From Mortierella sp. BCC40632 (Eukaryota > Mortierellomycota > Mortierellomycetes > Mortierellales > Mortierellaceae), in assembly GCA_011634665.1 (NCBI GenBank), contig WAEK01000018.1, positions 367,501-431,500 of the forward strand: a stretch of 64,000 bases of DNA. Reading direction: 5' to 3'. Within the stretch, counting starts at the first letter, position 1. Every line of letters starts with the position of its first letter. Below the pieces are notes generated by a model that worked only from the letters and a program-made list of their open reading frames with translations, ran no database searches and was not told where the DNA came from. The position numbers and the translations under genes were made by a program. This document shows, in pieces, positions 22,598 to 33,949 of this stretch.

Positions 22598-24546
22598 ATG
22601 ACCATGTCTACTACTACGGCCAATACCCCTGCAGGCTCGCCTGCGCATAACATTGCCTATTGCATCTTTGACATGGACGGTCTACTCATCAACACCGAGA
22701 CCCTTTACACTCAAATTACCTGTAAGCCATGAACCGGTCCTCTCCAAGCAGTAACCAGCTGCAGTAGAGGAGAACAACAAGACCTACAACGGCCGCATCG
22801 GCTAAGGCAGTGCAAAAATGGGAAAGACCCATTGAATTGCTTGGCTCTCACTCCATTGCTATTCCAACAGCAGATCTGACTGCGAATGAATGTCTGCTTC
22901 CTCTCCAAACTACGTATCCGTGGAACACCCTTTACGGAGCCTTTTTAGCTGCAGAAGCACTGAGGATCAGTGCTTCAGGTGGATGCATTTCCTTTTCAGA
23001 GTAACAGCTGATTGCAGTACGCTTCCTCACCGTCCTACTCTCTTTTTCACCAAACACGTTGGTTGCTGTGCCCAAGAGTCCGTTGTAAACAACGGTCAGT
23101 GGTAGCGAAAGTTTCCACTCCACTTTCCTCTCCTCCTCTGGACCTGATCCGGATGATACAGAATCAAATCCACTTGTGGAGTGCCAGGGAAAAGATATTC
23201 TGTGAAAAGATCCTTCCTTGGGTGCTTGACACAGAAAAAGTCTTTCGGCAGTAGACGCCCATGTATCTCCCCGCATTCCTCTGGATCAATTATTCCGAAT
23301 GAAAAACAAGGTTCAAACCGGGGTCATTGCCTGTAATGGCCAAGCCCAACGCCTTCCTCTCACTATGCGCTTCACTCTGGGGGTTCATCATTCTCCTGCC
23401 TTCCTTCTCGCTCACTTCCCACTTTCAAGATCCAGAGATCGGCGTTCTTGTCTTCTTAAGTGTCCTTTGATCATCCTCCAGTCTAATTCTCGTATGTCAT
23501 TCTTCTTCTTTCTCCGCTCTGCAATGTCTAGCGGAGATTCTCGCCCGCTACGGCAAGGTTTACACCTTCGAGCTCAAGTCAAAGCTCATGGGACTTCGTG
23601 AGAGAGAGGTAACACTAGTCCGTGGCTCGTGTTGCCCCATGCCGATCTAAAACTAGGAATTCTTTCAAGGTCTTAACACTGTTGACACACACAACATATC
23701 CACTCTGCTTTTGTTGTTCCGATTCGCTTTAGTCTGCAGAAATCCTTGTGCGTGAGTCTGGTGCAGACATGACCCCAGAGGAGTATCTACATGAGCGTCA
23801 CCTTCTACAGCTTGAGCGATTCCCTCACTGTGTCCCCCTGCCAGGTGTCATGGTAAGTCGACAATTGCAATGTTAGCTGTGCCCTAGTAGTCTTCCTTAG
23901 CGTTATGACTAGGTATCCACCATAAACCCTTTCTCACCAATGCTTTGAACCTCTCAAATAGCGTCTCATTAAGCACCTCAAGGAGAAAAATGTCCCCATT
24001 GCTGTATGTCCTGGCTAGAGCAGCTGCACGCAGCGAATTGCTTTTTTTTTTTTTTTTTTTTTTGGGGGGGTATATTGTTCAATCAGTGTAGATTTCGACC
24101 TTGATACTCACACACTGCGCCCTTTTTTTTTTTTTTTTTTTTTTTATGTTTGGAATGTTTAGGTGGCAACATCATCGTACCGCAAGAACTTCAACTTGAA
24201 ATCGATGAATAACCAGCACTTGTTCACCTTATTCGACGTCATTGTGTGCGGCGACGACCCAGCCATCAAAAATGGAAAACCTAACCCAGACATCTTTTAT
24301 GTTGCCAGGGATCGACTTTCGGAACACTTTGGGCGCAATGATGTCCAGAACGAAGACTGCTTAGTCTTTGAGGACTCCCCGATTGGAGTACAGGCAGGCG
24401 TTAATGCCTCTATGAAGGTGTGCTGGGTCCCAGATGAGAACATTGAGCGATTGTACCCAAATCTTGAAGGACCAACTCTCAGCCTCAGCTCGCTCGAGCA
24501 CTTTGATCCTGCCTACTTTGGCCTTCCAGCATTCGATGACAACTGA
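22598..24546 (+). CDS. HAD-family phosphatase, pseudouridine-5'-phosphatase (PUDP/HDHD1) type
   Basis: Five exons (22598-22721, 23532-23608, 23733-23852, 23962-24003, 24163-24546) give 248 residues. The HAD nucleophile motif is FDMDGLLINTETLY. The cap follows (EILARYGKVYTFELKSKLMG), then VPLPGVMRLIKHLKEK, motif II VATSSY, GKPNPDIF with the conserved lysine, and motif III VFEDSPIGVQAG. The C-terminus FDPAYFGLPAF matches the PUDP branch. That branch dephosphorylates pseudouridine 5'-phosphate in man; related fungal enzymes act on small sugar or polyol phosphates, so the substrate is not certain. Two ATGs, at 22598 and 22604, are both possible starts. Intron 1 is about 810 nt, far longer than others here. 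Confidence 0.88.
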
Positions 24547-25013
24547 AAAAGAAAAAAAAAAATAGACGGCGCCTCGTCGTATTATGGACACCGATGCCAA
24601 CAATAAACTACGTGTGCGCTAAGCAATTTGTGGACCCTTATCGCTCTGGCGACAACACCGCACATAGACTGGAAACAACGCTCTAACGGTGTGGCTCGCA
24701 TAGACTTGTGGCGATGGAGAGGAAGGAACAATGGTCCAAAGAGTACAAGCATCGGTCAAGTCTTTTTTTTTTTTTGTAGCCTTTGTATCGATACCCCACC
24801 CCTTGGACCTGTTCAATATATTGGGTCTTCTAAAGCCCAAGCGCTCAATAAACGTTTACACCAGACCACTTACTCCGTGAAAATGCCATTGGTCATTGCT
24901 GCATCTACCCTTAAGTGGAGCCAAATCGATGTACATGGGGACGGAGGAGAAGCCAGAATCCTCTTCATTCTTTACCACACAACCTCACTCTGTGCAAAGG
25001 CTATTATCTCAGA
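24547..25013. other. Promoter region of the RFWD3-like gene
   Basis: About 470 bp with short T and A runs. The frame of the next gene remains open for about 33 codons upstream of the chosen ATG at 25014, so the start could be slightly earlier. Nothing else is recognisable. Confidence 0.45.
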
Positions 25014-28000
25014 ATGGACGATCCTAGTGAAGAACGTGGAAGAGGAGAATCTGCACAAGATGTCATCACCAACCCCGCCAATTCTCAAACCAGAGGGAAT
25101 TCAACTCGGCCGACTGGCTCACAGGGTACGTTTTCCATGACACGAAGGTCACAGAACACTACTCGTTCTCACAGTGACCAAGGCGCATCTCAAGAGCCCA
25201 ACAATGTTGCCAGTATGAGTGAGAACCACAACAACGACCATAGTGGCAGAAGCAACAACCATAGTGATGGTGGAGACGAGCATGCTGAAGGGACTCAGGA
25301 CCAAGATTTCCAAAGTCAAAACGGAGTTGTAATACGACCCAGGCTAGGGCCAAGCGTTGATATTGTACCGGACCCTCAGCCTCAGAACACGGCTATAGAA
25401 GAGTCAACGTGTTCAATTTGCTTTGATCCTTGGACCAACGGTGGTTCTCATCGGCTTGTCTCCATCAAGTGTGGTCATCTTTTTGGAGAGAGGTATCTTT
25501 CTTTGTGAAAATTCATTCATCGCTGTGTCTCGACCTGACATGATGGTAAGAAACAAAGTCCTCACCTACTCATGACCACTTGCTCAATCACTCCGATAGC
25601 TGTATTGTGAAATGGATCGCTAGCCAAGGCAATGGTCCTGTAAAGTGTCCAGAGTGCAAGTAAGGCGTTTGAGATATTGAGACCAACTCCTTAGTCAAAT
25701 TAACGAGGCCGATATGACCTGACTATATCGCTCTATCTCTCTTTTCCCTTCTGCTTTGCTTTTTTTCTTTTTCTCTTTCTTTTTTCAGTCAACCTGCGAA
25801 ACGAAAAGATGTTCGTCGGATATGGAGCAAGTCAGTGATTGTTGTTGACACAGTTGAAAAAGATCGTGCAGTCACGAAAGCAAGAGAAGAAGAGGAATCT
25901 AGGATAAGATGCGAACGTGAGCTTGCCAATTCAAGAATGGCCTATGAAGTGTTGAAGACAGAAATGTGGAAGCTTCAAAAGAAGCATGACCGACAAAAGG
26001 AACTAAAAAAAAAGTAAGTCCCCCACCCACCTATCCAAGAGATACCTTACAAAAATTAATTCAAGATTGTCCTCAACCTTTTTTTTTTTTTTTTCCAGAG
26101 CAAAAGAGAACTGAACCTTCTCCAATGGGCTGACATCGGCAATTTTTTTTTTTTTTATTCTTTTATTTTTCCCCTTCAGATACCGAAAGGAGTCAAAGCG
26201 CCTACGACTTTCAAATCCTCAAGAGGAAATCAACTACCGCTACCATTACAGGTTTTTCGAATCGGGCCCTGTTTGTTCCCAGGTACATATCCCTCATACC
26301 CACGGGGTTTAGGATATGAATTTTTTTTTTTTTTTGCTATTGTTGCATTGGCTACAACTTCAATGATTACACCTTTACGATTTCTTGCAATGATAGTTGC
26401 CCACCGCACAAAGTTACATATCATTCCGCCAAAGTGAAGAAATGATTGTTCTGAGTCAGCTCATGAAGCACCAATACGGCCTCTCAAGGATTTCAATGCG
26501 AGATCTATCTTTTCCTATAAGAGATTTTATACCCATCCATTCAAACCGCATTCGGGATGTACAGTGCTACGGATACGAGCCCTCTGCGAACAGATCGCTT
26601 GTCCTAACAGCCAGTCTTGACAAGACCTTGAAAATCACCTCTGTCTCGACCAAGCAAACAGTTGTCACGTAAGGTCTCATCTTTGGGGCGGGATCTATTC
26701 CACAATACTGGATAAACTAAGGAGGGAAGAAGAAGAGAGAGAGAGGATGAAGGGCGTTGAAGGCGTGGAAGGTATTTTTCTGTATCTCATTTCATCGACT
26801 TTGCTTTCGTGTTATTCCTAGATATGATCTTGGATCTCAGGTGTGGTCATGTTGTTGGTCGTCCACCAATCCATTCATCATCTATGCAGCCTGCAAGGGA
26901 AAACAAAGTTCAATCGTCAGCTTGGATATGCGACAAACAAAGTCGCACATCAGCGAGTTCAGTAATTCAGAACGCATGGGTCTTTCCCCTATTCATTCAC
27001 TGGCACATATTGGACCAAATGGTCAAAATGGTCGTGAAGGAATCCTGTGTGGCAACCTTTCCGGAGCATTTGTCTTCAACTGGGGCACCGACGCGTTAGA
27101 CCCTTTTTCGAATGGGATAATTTCAGGTGCATGCAACCAGATCTCTGCCTCTCAGGAAAACCATGGCCCTAATACCGATGGTATTGGATCAACTGCCCAT
27201 GGTACGATTGTTGGCTTCCAAGGCGCTAGCTGTTCCTCCGTGTCATATGATCCTGTGTCACGGCAATGGATGGCAAGCTACAAATCCCATAGCCAGGGTT
27301 CTACAACACAGCATGTTCGAGGATCAGTGGATATGGACCCGATGACGGGCACTTATCTGCTGAGGAGTCATCACAAAGTGACTGGTGGCCCACCCGTCCC
27401 ATACATGTCAAAGAGCTCCTTGTTCTCACGCGCGGACGGGTCTGTCCACATGGTTGCAGGATATGAGAACCACGTAAGTCACTCTTCCACTTTGGTTAAT
27501 TCTAGTCCTCTATGCCTGCATATAGATCATTACTAAGTATCTGATTATCTTATTCTAGGTCAACCTATGGCAAGACCGTGCAAAGAAACCATTGACAAGA
27601 ACTCTGTCCGCGCTCGAAACAATACTAAACATATCTTCGCAGCCAGCGGCCGAGCAAGAAGAGACTCTGAAACGCACCATTATTCCGCTAGCAGCACCAA
27701 GCGCTATGACAGTTAGCCTATCGGGCGATCAGGCAAAGACCTTTGCTCGAGATGTTAAACCTGTCGTGGTTGATGCAGAAGAATATATTGCTGTGCTGAC
27801 AGGAATTGATCTACAACTCTTCCGTTGGGACAAATCAGAGGACACTTTCAATGACAGTGAAGACTCTGCGGATAGTGAAGACGAAAGGAATAGGGACAAT
27901 ACCAAAGGCAAAACTGCAAATACTCCAGGCTTCAGGCCCTCTCAGATTATGAGGCAAGGGAATGGGATACCTATAGGAAGAGGCAACTTACCAACGCTAC

Positions 28001-28260
28001 ATAATTTCCGTCGTGGAGGCGATAGGGATCCACAAAGGAATACGATTGTGATAGTAGATATTGACACTCTTTCCCAGGAGAACGCCCGTGTGCGGGCTCT
28101 TCTCCAAGAGGCCCCAATTGCCCCTGCGGCAAGAGCAGAAAGTCCAGTAGTGACGGACGGCGATTATGAATCGGATGACTATTCTAGTAGTCAAGAGGAC
28201 ATTTACTACTATGACTACGATGACTATGATTTTGGCTATGATGATTACGGCCACTTGTGA
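25014..28260 (+). CDS. RING-WD40 E3 ubiquitin ligase, RFWD3 family
   Basis: In animals RFWD3 ubiquitinates RPA and RAD51 at stalled replication forks. Seven exons: 25014-25492, 25600-25659, 25789-26013, 26180-26282, 26397-26668, 26822-27473, 27559-28260; about 830 residues. Residues 1-130 are disordered. The RING reads [12 protein letters not shown], then [14 protein letters not shown] and KCPECN, followed by [10 protein letters not shown] and a coiled coil (about residues 195-260). The WD40 part includes [17 protein letters not shown] and [19 protein letters not shown], both close to RFWD3 family signatures. The tail is odd: a Ser/Asp-rich linker, then a Tyr/Asp-rich end at about 28160-28257. 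The DNA-repair role is inferred from the family only. Confidence 0.88.
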
Positions 28261-29846
28261 AGAATAGTCATTCTCCACTTATTAAAAAAAAAAAAAAAAA
28301 AGACCGAGTCTGAGGGGTTTAGACACCCTGGTGACTAGTCAATATAATGGACTGACTCTTCTGATAGAGGAGTCTTTTTTCCTTTCTTTTCCTTTCCTTT
28401 TTATTTTTTTAAAAAAAAAAAAAAAAAAAAACGATATCGTATCATGTCTGTTGGAACAATGGTTCATTGGAGAAGAAGCAAGGGAAACTCAAGATAAAAA
28501 AGAAAAGGGAAAAAAGGGCGCCAGAGAGGAAGAAGGTTTGTCTGATAACCAGTAGAGATAACAATTTTAGGTTCGGAGGCAACTACGAAACGAGACAGGC
28601 TTTGAAAGGGCCAAAGGAGAGGAGGAAAGACTTGTTCAAACAAACATGGTGTGAAAATGACCGGACATTCAATAGCACAGGACAAGAACAGCAATGATGG
28701 GCAACCAACGGGATGATGGGGTGAGAGGGAGAGAAGGACAAAGAGAAATAGAAAGAGCCAAGAGGCTGCTTCTCTTCCGGGGCAGTGCATTGCGCGCGGG
28801 CAATCAGGTCGCTTCATTTGAACGTCCCGTTCTTTGGTTGGAATCCGAGGACGAGAGTCGAGACCAATGTCAATGCTCATTCTCTTCTTTACTCTCTCTC
28901 TCTTGTCCCCTCATACTCGTGGGGGTAAATGAGGAATGCACTCTCGGACATGTGTGGGGTAGGACGAGCAAATGAAGGCCTATCCTCCAAGGCTTTTTTC
29001 TTCTTCTTTGAACTCCCCTTTCCCCCAACAGTGCCCGATTAGAAGAGGACAAGGAACTGAGAGAGCCCTCCTCAAGTTGTCCGATCCTATCGCACTCGAA
29101 AGTGCTGGCCCATGCTTCTCCAGTGGTGCTCCCAACGAATTTAGAGTTGGAAAGAAGAGCGGGATGCGAAGACAGCACCATCGCAGAGGTGAGGAATCAG
29201 CCGCTTGCAATGATACCATTACTGTCAACAAGCCGTACATTGGGAGTCTGGGACAAGGATGGAAAGTAAAGGATGGAGGCATGAACGAAGAAAATGGATG
29301 GGGAATGGAGTCTCAGTCAAGACAAGGCGGGGCCTTGGTCAAGCTCCAGGAGCTGTGGCGAGTTGGAGATGAGTCTTGTTTCTGATTCTTTGTTCCTGGT
29401 TTCCTTTGTTCCTGGTTTCCTTGGTATCCGACGTCGACTGCAGGTGCTTCTTCTAGTGGGAAGGAGAGAATTAGCAAATGGATGGAAGGCTTAAAGAGAT
29501 GTGGGGCAGAGTCATTCATACGTACTTGGAGGCCCGAACCAAGAAGGCTTGATGCAGCCCAAATAGGCTCAAATTGTGGTCAATGCAGAACAGCCGCAGG
29601 GGAGGGATGGCCGCCGAAAACCAGAAGGGTCGAGATAAGCGGTGAAATGACTACAGCATGACATTATGACATTATCGAAGCCGCCGAACTAACAGGCGAT
29701 CCTCTCCGATTTGAAAGCCGCCTATTTAAGCGGCCTTTCTTTTCCTCTTTTTCCCCTTTGCCATATTCACCATTCTCCCACGCATCTTACTCGCTGTCCT
29801 TGCCACCCAATCACCCATCTAAACACCCACACCCACACCCAGCACA
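28261..29846. other. Long intergenic region upstream of UGP1
   Basis: About 1.6 kb. A/T runs at 28283-28301 and 28411-28431 follow the RFWD3-like gene. The open frame at 28972-29385 (137 codons) has no recognisable family. Near the right end lies a palindrome containing a TATA-like box (29714-29738), then a CT-rich leader before the UGP1 start at 29847. The rest looks like promoter of a strongly expressed gene, but no other site could be named. Confidence 0.5.
29714..29738 (+). promoter_or_regulatory. Palindrome with TATA-like core upstream of UGP1
   Basis: AAAGCCGC and its near-complement GCGG(C)CTTT flank TATTTAA at 29723-29729, about 120 bp before the UGP1 ATG. The spacing suits a core promoter with a 5' leader of about 80-90 nt. 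The surrounding GC palindrome could be a binding site for a dimeric factor. Function is inferred. Confidence 0.45.
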
Positions 29847-31782
29847 ATGACCGTCTCCATCGCCCAACAGGGACATCTCGGACAGCCTCAGGAGCCTCAT
29901 CACCCTCATACACTGTCCACTCTGGTAAGATACTCGAGAGGGGAAAACACGCGAAGGAATGCAAACTGCTACAAGGAGATCCTTCCTCCCTTCGGAACCA
30001 TTCTTGTTGATTCGTGCGAGCCACAATCTTGACTGTTTTTGTATAATAGGACTTTCAAGGAGCGAGCAGTGCAGCTGCTGCAAATGCCATGCGCACTGAA
30101 CTGAACCGACTCATCTCCCAAGTCCAGGAGGAGGAGGAGCGCAAGGTACAACATCGTTTTCAGACACAATACCAAAAAAAAAAAGTTGATCACTAGAATT
30201 CCCGATCCATAACTAACCAGGATCGTCTTTACCCCCTCTCCCTAAAAAACCGAATGGCAATGACTCTAGTTTTTCCAAAACGAGATGGGCAGCTTCTTTT
30301 TGTTGTTCAACCGTTGGCTGTCTGACAGGAGCAAGGGCACAAAGATTAACTGGGACAAGGTCAAGTCACCCCCAGCAGATCAAGTTGTTCCTTACGATAG
30401 CATCCCCAAGATCAACCCCGAAGTCAGCAGCGCACATCTTAACAAGCTGGCTGTCCTCAAGTTGAACGGAGGTCTTGGAACAACCATGGGTTGCGTCGGA
30501 CCCAAGAGTGCGATCGAGGTTCGCGACGGTATGACGTTTTTGGACCTCAGCGTCCGTCAAATTGAGGCAAGTTTAGAAAGGAAAAACGCCAGTCGCAAGT
30601 GTAACCTTGCCTTGTCTCAAATCGCCCTTCGAATGGCCAACCCTTCTGGTCTCTTTTCCATGGTTATCTAATCTGTGTCCCCTCCCCCTTTTTTTTATTT
30701 TCGAAATGTGTTTACAGTACCTCAACAAGGCCAAGAACGTGAACGTGCCTTTTATCTTGATGAACTCGTTCAACACGAACGAAGAGACAAAGCGTATTGT
30801 TCAAAAGTATGCTACCCACAACATCGAGATCTTGACCTTCAACCAGTCCAGATACCCACGTGTTAACAAGGACTCGCTCTTGCCTACGCCCCGCAACCCC
30901 AATGGCAAGATTGCTGACTGGTACCCACCCGGTCACGGTGATCTGTTCGACTCGCTCTACAACTCCGGTCTCTTGGATCAGCTAATCGCAGATGGCAAGG
31001 AATATGTCTTTGTCTCGAACGTCGATAACCTTGGCGCAACCGTCGACGAGGGCATTCTGAACCATATGGTCGAGTCTGGAGCCGAGTTTATCATGGAAGT
31101 GACCGACAAGACGAGAGCAGACATCAAGGGAGGCACGTTGATTGACTATGAAGGATCGATCCGTCTTCTCGAGATTGCACAAGTCCCATCGGAGCACGTT
31201 GAGGATTTTAAGAGTATCAAGAAATTCAAGATCTTCAACACAAACAACCTCTGGGTCAACCTAAAGGCAATCAAGCGTGTCGTCGAGGATCGCGAACTGA
31301 ACCTTGAGGTGATTGTAAACCACAAGACGACTGATTCTGGCGAGAAGGTGATTCAACTCGAGACAGCTGTTGGTGCTGGTATCAAGCACTTCCACAATGC
31401 CCATGGTGTGAACGTTCCTCGAAGCCGATTCTTACCAGTCAAATCGACCTCGGATTTGTTCCTTGTGCAATCGGATCTGTATTCATTGGAGCATGGTGAA
31501 TTGTCGATCAACCCCAAGCGCATGTTCAACACCGTACCTCTGATCAAACTTGGAGACCACTTTAAAAAGGTGAACAACTTCTTGGCTCGCTTCAATACCC
31601 CACCACACATCTTGGAGCTGGACCATTTGACAGTGACGGGAGACGTGTCGTTTGGATCCGATGTGGTTCTGAAGGGTACAGTGATCATTGTTGCGAATGC
31701 TGGTTCCCACATCGATATTCCTTCGGGCAGTATCCTGGAAAACAAGGTTGTCTCGGGCAATCTCCACATTCTCGATCACTAG
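29847..31782 (+). CDS. UGP1: UTP-glucose-1-phosphate uridylyltransferase
   Basis: UGP1 makes UDP-glucose from UTP and glucose 1-phosphate, feeding cell-wall glucan, glycogen and trehalose synthesis in the cytosol. Four exons: 29847-29924, 30050-30145, 30270-30566, 30718-31782; 511 residues, the normal length. The nucleotide-binding signature is [16 protein letters not shown]. Other family blocks are [44 protein letters not shown] and [13 protein letters not shown]. The end ([18 protein letters not shown]) is the beta-helix that mediates oligomerisation. The third intron starts with GC (GCAAGT at 30567), a GC-AG intron; all others are GT-AG. Codon use is strongly biased, as expected for a highly expressed gene. 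Confidence 0.96.
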
Positions 31783-32666
31783 TCGTTTTTTCCCCTTGAT
31801 CTCGTCCAAAGTCTTGATTCTGCCGTCTTTACATTGTAGCATAGTTCCATAGTCGTCCTTTTCTTTTTTTTTTCTCTCTCTCTCTCCCTTTCTCTTTTTC
31901 TCTCTCTCGGCCTTTTCTCTCACTTCTTCTAATGTTTCTCTGGTCCTCTACAAACTAAGAGGTACGACCGATATAAAACTCTACTCGAATTTAGCATTTG
32001 AGCTCCCGTCGGGACCACTCAGAAGGGAGCTGATGGGGACAGTCCTTTTTTTTTTTTTGAGAGCTCTCAATAGGCCGGGGCAGGATGAGCGGGGGTCTAT
32101 TGGGGAGGACAAGAGTCTGGATACAAAAAAAAAAGATAGAGAGATCAGAGTACAAGGTCTGATGATGTGGCCTGGACAGATGATGTGTTCCGCTCCTCCT
32201 ATTTTTTCTCAGATGGAGAGGATGGGATGATCCAGATGCGCGTGAAAATGACGGTGGGGTGAATGATGAGTGATGATCTCCTCCTCCTCCCCCCCCTAGT
32301 ATCTATCTCCCTTGTCTCTATCTTTCAATCTTTTCTCCTTTTCTTCCCCCCTCGCCCACTTGACAATCCCAAGTGTGTCCTGTCGCGACTGGGCCGGTGG
32401 TGATTGGCTCGCCTGCGTGTCTGAGCCACTCGACCAGCACACTGACTCTGATCTCTCTCTCCTATCCTCCACACACGCCCCTGGAGCGGGTTTTTTTTTT
32501 TTTTTTTCTCTCTCTCTCTCTTGTTCTCTTCTGGAGCCAAGCGAGAGAGACCGAGAGAACCCTTTTTAAACGAACACGTACTCGTCCGCCCCTCTTTCAT
32601 CCTCTTTTTTTTTTTTTTCTTCTCTCTTCTTCATCTGTCGTCTGTCCGTCCCAGTCAAGTTTCGCC
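31783..32666. other. Intergenic region, CT-rich promoter
   Basis: About 880 bp between UGP1 and the next plus-strand gene. It contains pyrimidine-rich tracts (T runs at about 32491-32506 and 32606-32619, CT stretches). The open readings across it are low complexity. No RNA or protein gene is seen. Confidence 0.5.
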
Positions 32667-33203
32667 ATGCCTCGCTCCCTCTTCCTCCAGCACGAGTTCT
32701 TCATGGGCGTCGTCGCCATCTTTGGCGCGACCATCGCATTCAGCCGCTGGGTCCCAGATACCGATCTCATCGCCGTCGATGCTCATCCCACGACCTACAT
32801 GGACACCCTCAAGGCCTCCTCCGAGTCGGCACGTCAACTTTACGCGGTCTCGCTCGTTGTTGATATCCTCCGCGTCTCGATGCTCGCCATCCTCGAGTCG
32901 ACGGCCTTCTCGTTCGCGTTCAGCGAGGACATTTTTGAGCTCTTCTCTTTTGCTCCACTCTTCTTCACGTTGATCACCGGTTTCACCAAGGATGTTCTCC
33001 TCCTCGGCTTGCTCTACTCCTTCCCTGAGCCCAACGAGATTGCTATTTCCAAGATTGCCGAGTTGATGCCTCTTTCCGTTCTCATGGAGCAGGGTCTCCT
33101 CGCCGTCGGTGCCATCTGCCTTGCCAAGGGTCTCTACCAGTGGACTTATGCCATTGGCCGTGACAAGCGCCAGGTTATCGACCAGGCTCAGAAGGAGAAG
33201 TAA
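32667..33203 (+). CDS. Small multi-span membrane protein, unknown family
   Basis: A single-exon frame of 178 codons beginning MPRSLFLQHEFFMGVVAIFG. I do not recognise the family. Hydrophobic segments lie at about residues 8-26, 55-80, 85-118 and 135-158, consistent with three or four membrane helices. The C-terminus is short and basic (GRDKRQVIDQAQKEK). Codons are dominated by C-ending choices (CTC, ATC, GTC, TCG), much like UGP1 and SAHH in this window, which suggests high expression. The frame is open further upstream, but that part is low-complexity leader, so the ATG at 32667 is preferred. Neighbours give no hint of function. Confidence 0.75.
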   Translation: MPRSLFLQHEFFMGVVAIFGATIAFSRWVPDTDLIAVDAHPTTYMDTLKASSESARQLYAVSLVVDILRVSMLAILESTAFSFAFSEDIFELFSFAPLFFTLITGFTKDVLLLGLLYSFPEPNEIAISKIAELMPLSVLMEQGLLAVGAICLAKGLYQWTYAIGRDKRQVIDQAQKEK

Positions 33204-33949
33204 ATAGAGCGAGCCGAAAAAAAAAGGGAGAGATTAGACGCTGCCAGCACAGGAGCAGGAATGTCAGATGGATCCCCTGATTGTGAGGAGGTACAAGAAT
33301 TAACCGAACTATCACCGCATCTGCCAAGGCGGACGAATAACTTTTGAAGACAGGAATGTCGATGTGAAAAGAAGAATCCATTTATATAATTGTGAGAAAG
33401 AGAGAGAGAGAGATAGGAGAGAGAAGGTTGACTGATGACACTTGGAATCCTCCAGGAACATTGGGACAAACACCAATCTCCGCTCCGTCCTTCTTCTTTT
33501 TTCCTCTCCCTTCTCTTTTTCTTTCTTCCTTTTGTCTTCTTTCACTCAATACCTGGCCTCCCTTGTGCCCCCCTCTCTCCTCCTCTCCTCCTCTCCTTTC
33601 TTCTTCCCCCCTGCCCGCCCAATCATCGCTGTGCCTTCTCATCTCCTACTTTGCTCATTGTAGACACTGTACCATAAGATAATAAACATTTCTTTCTCGC
33701 TCTTCTCTTTTCTTCTCCTTGGCTTCTCCACGAAAATAAGCATTTGATTGTTGCCAGATCTTGCAGCAATAACATGGATAAACCAAGAAAGGAAAATAAA
33801 GAAGTATTCTTCGATAGGCTCACCAAAGAGCACACGCGCGAATGATTCCACAGTACACAACAGGAAAAAGTGGGGGTAGTAGGTTGTCCATTCAAGATGA
33901 ATGGAAACGTTGATCTGCTGGACACTGTCGCCTTCACGCAATGCATATC
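33204..33949. other. Intergenic region
   Basis: About 750 bp. GA/CT-rich tracts occur near 33390-33425 and 33490-33610. A minus-strand open stretch at 33639-33941 has protein-like composition but no identifiable domain or exon partner. Confidence 0.4.

Noticed and set aside
26099..26120. Possible extra exon between exons 3 and 4 of the RFWD3-like gene
   Set aside because: An acceptor-like AG is present but the reading soon stops; skipping to 26180 preserves phase and gives a continuous coiled coil.
28972..29385. 137-codon frame upstream of UGP1
   Set aside because: No family resemblance, and overlapping frames on the other strand are equally open.
33639..33941. Minus-strand open stretch between the membrane protein and the UCH remnant
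   Set aside because: Protein-like composition, but no identifiable domain and no convincing exon partner.
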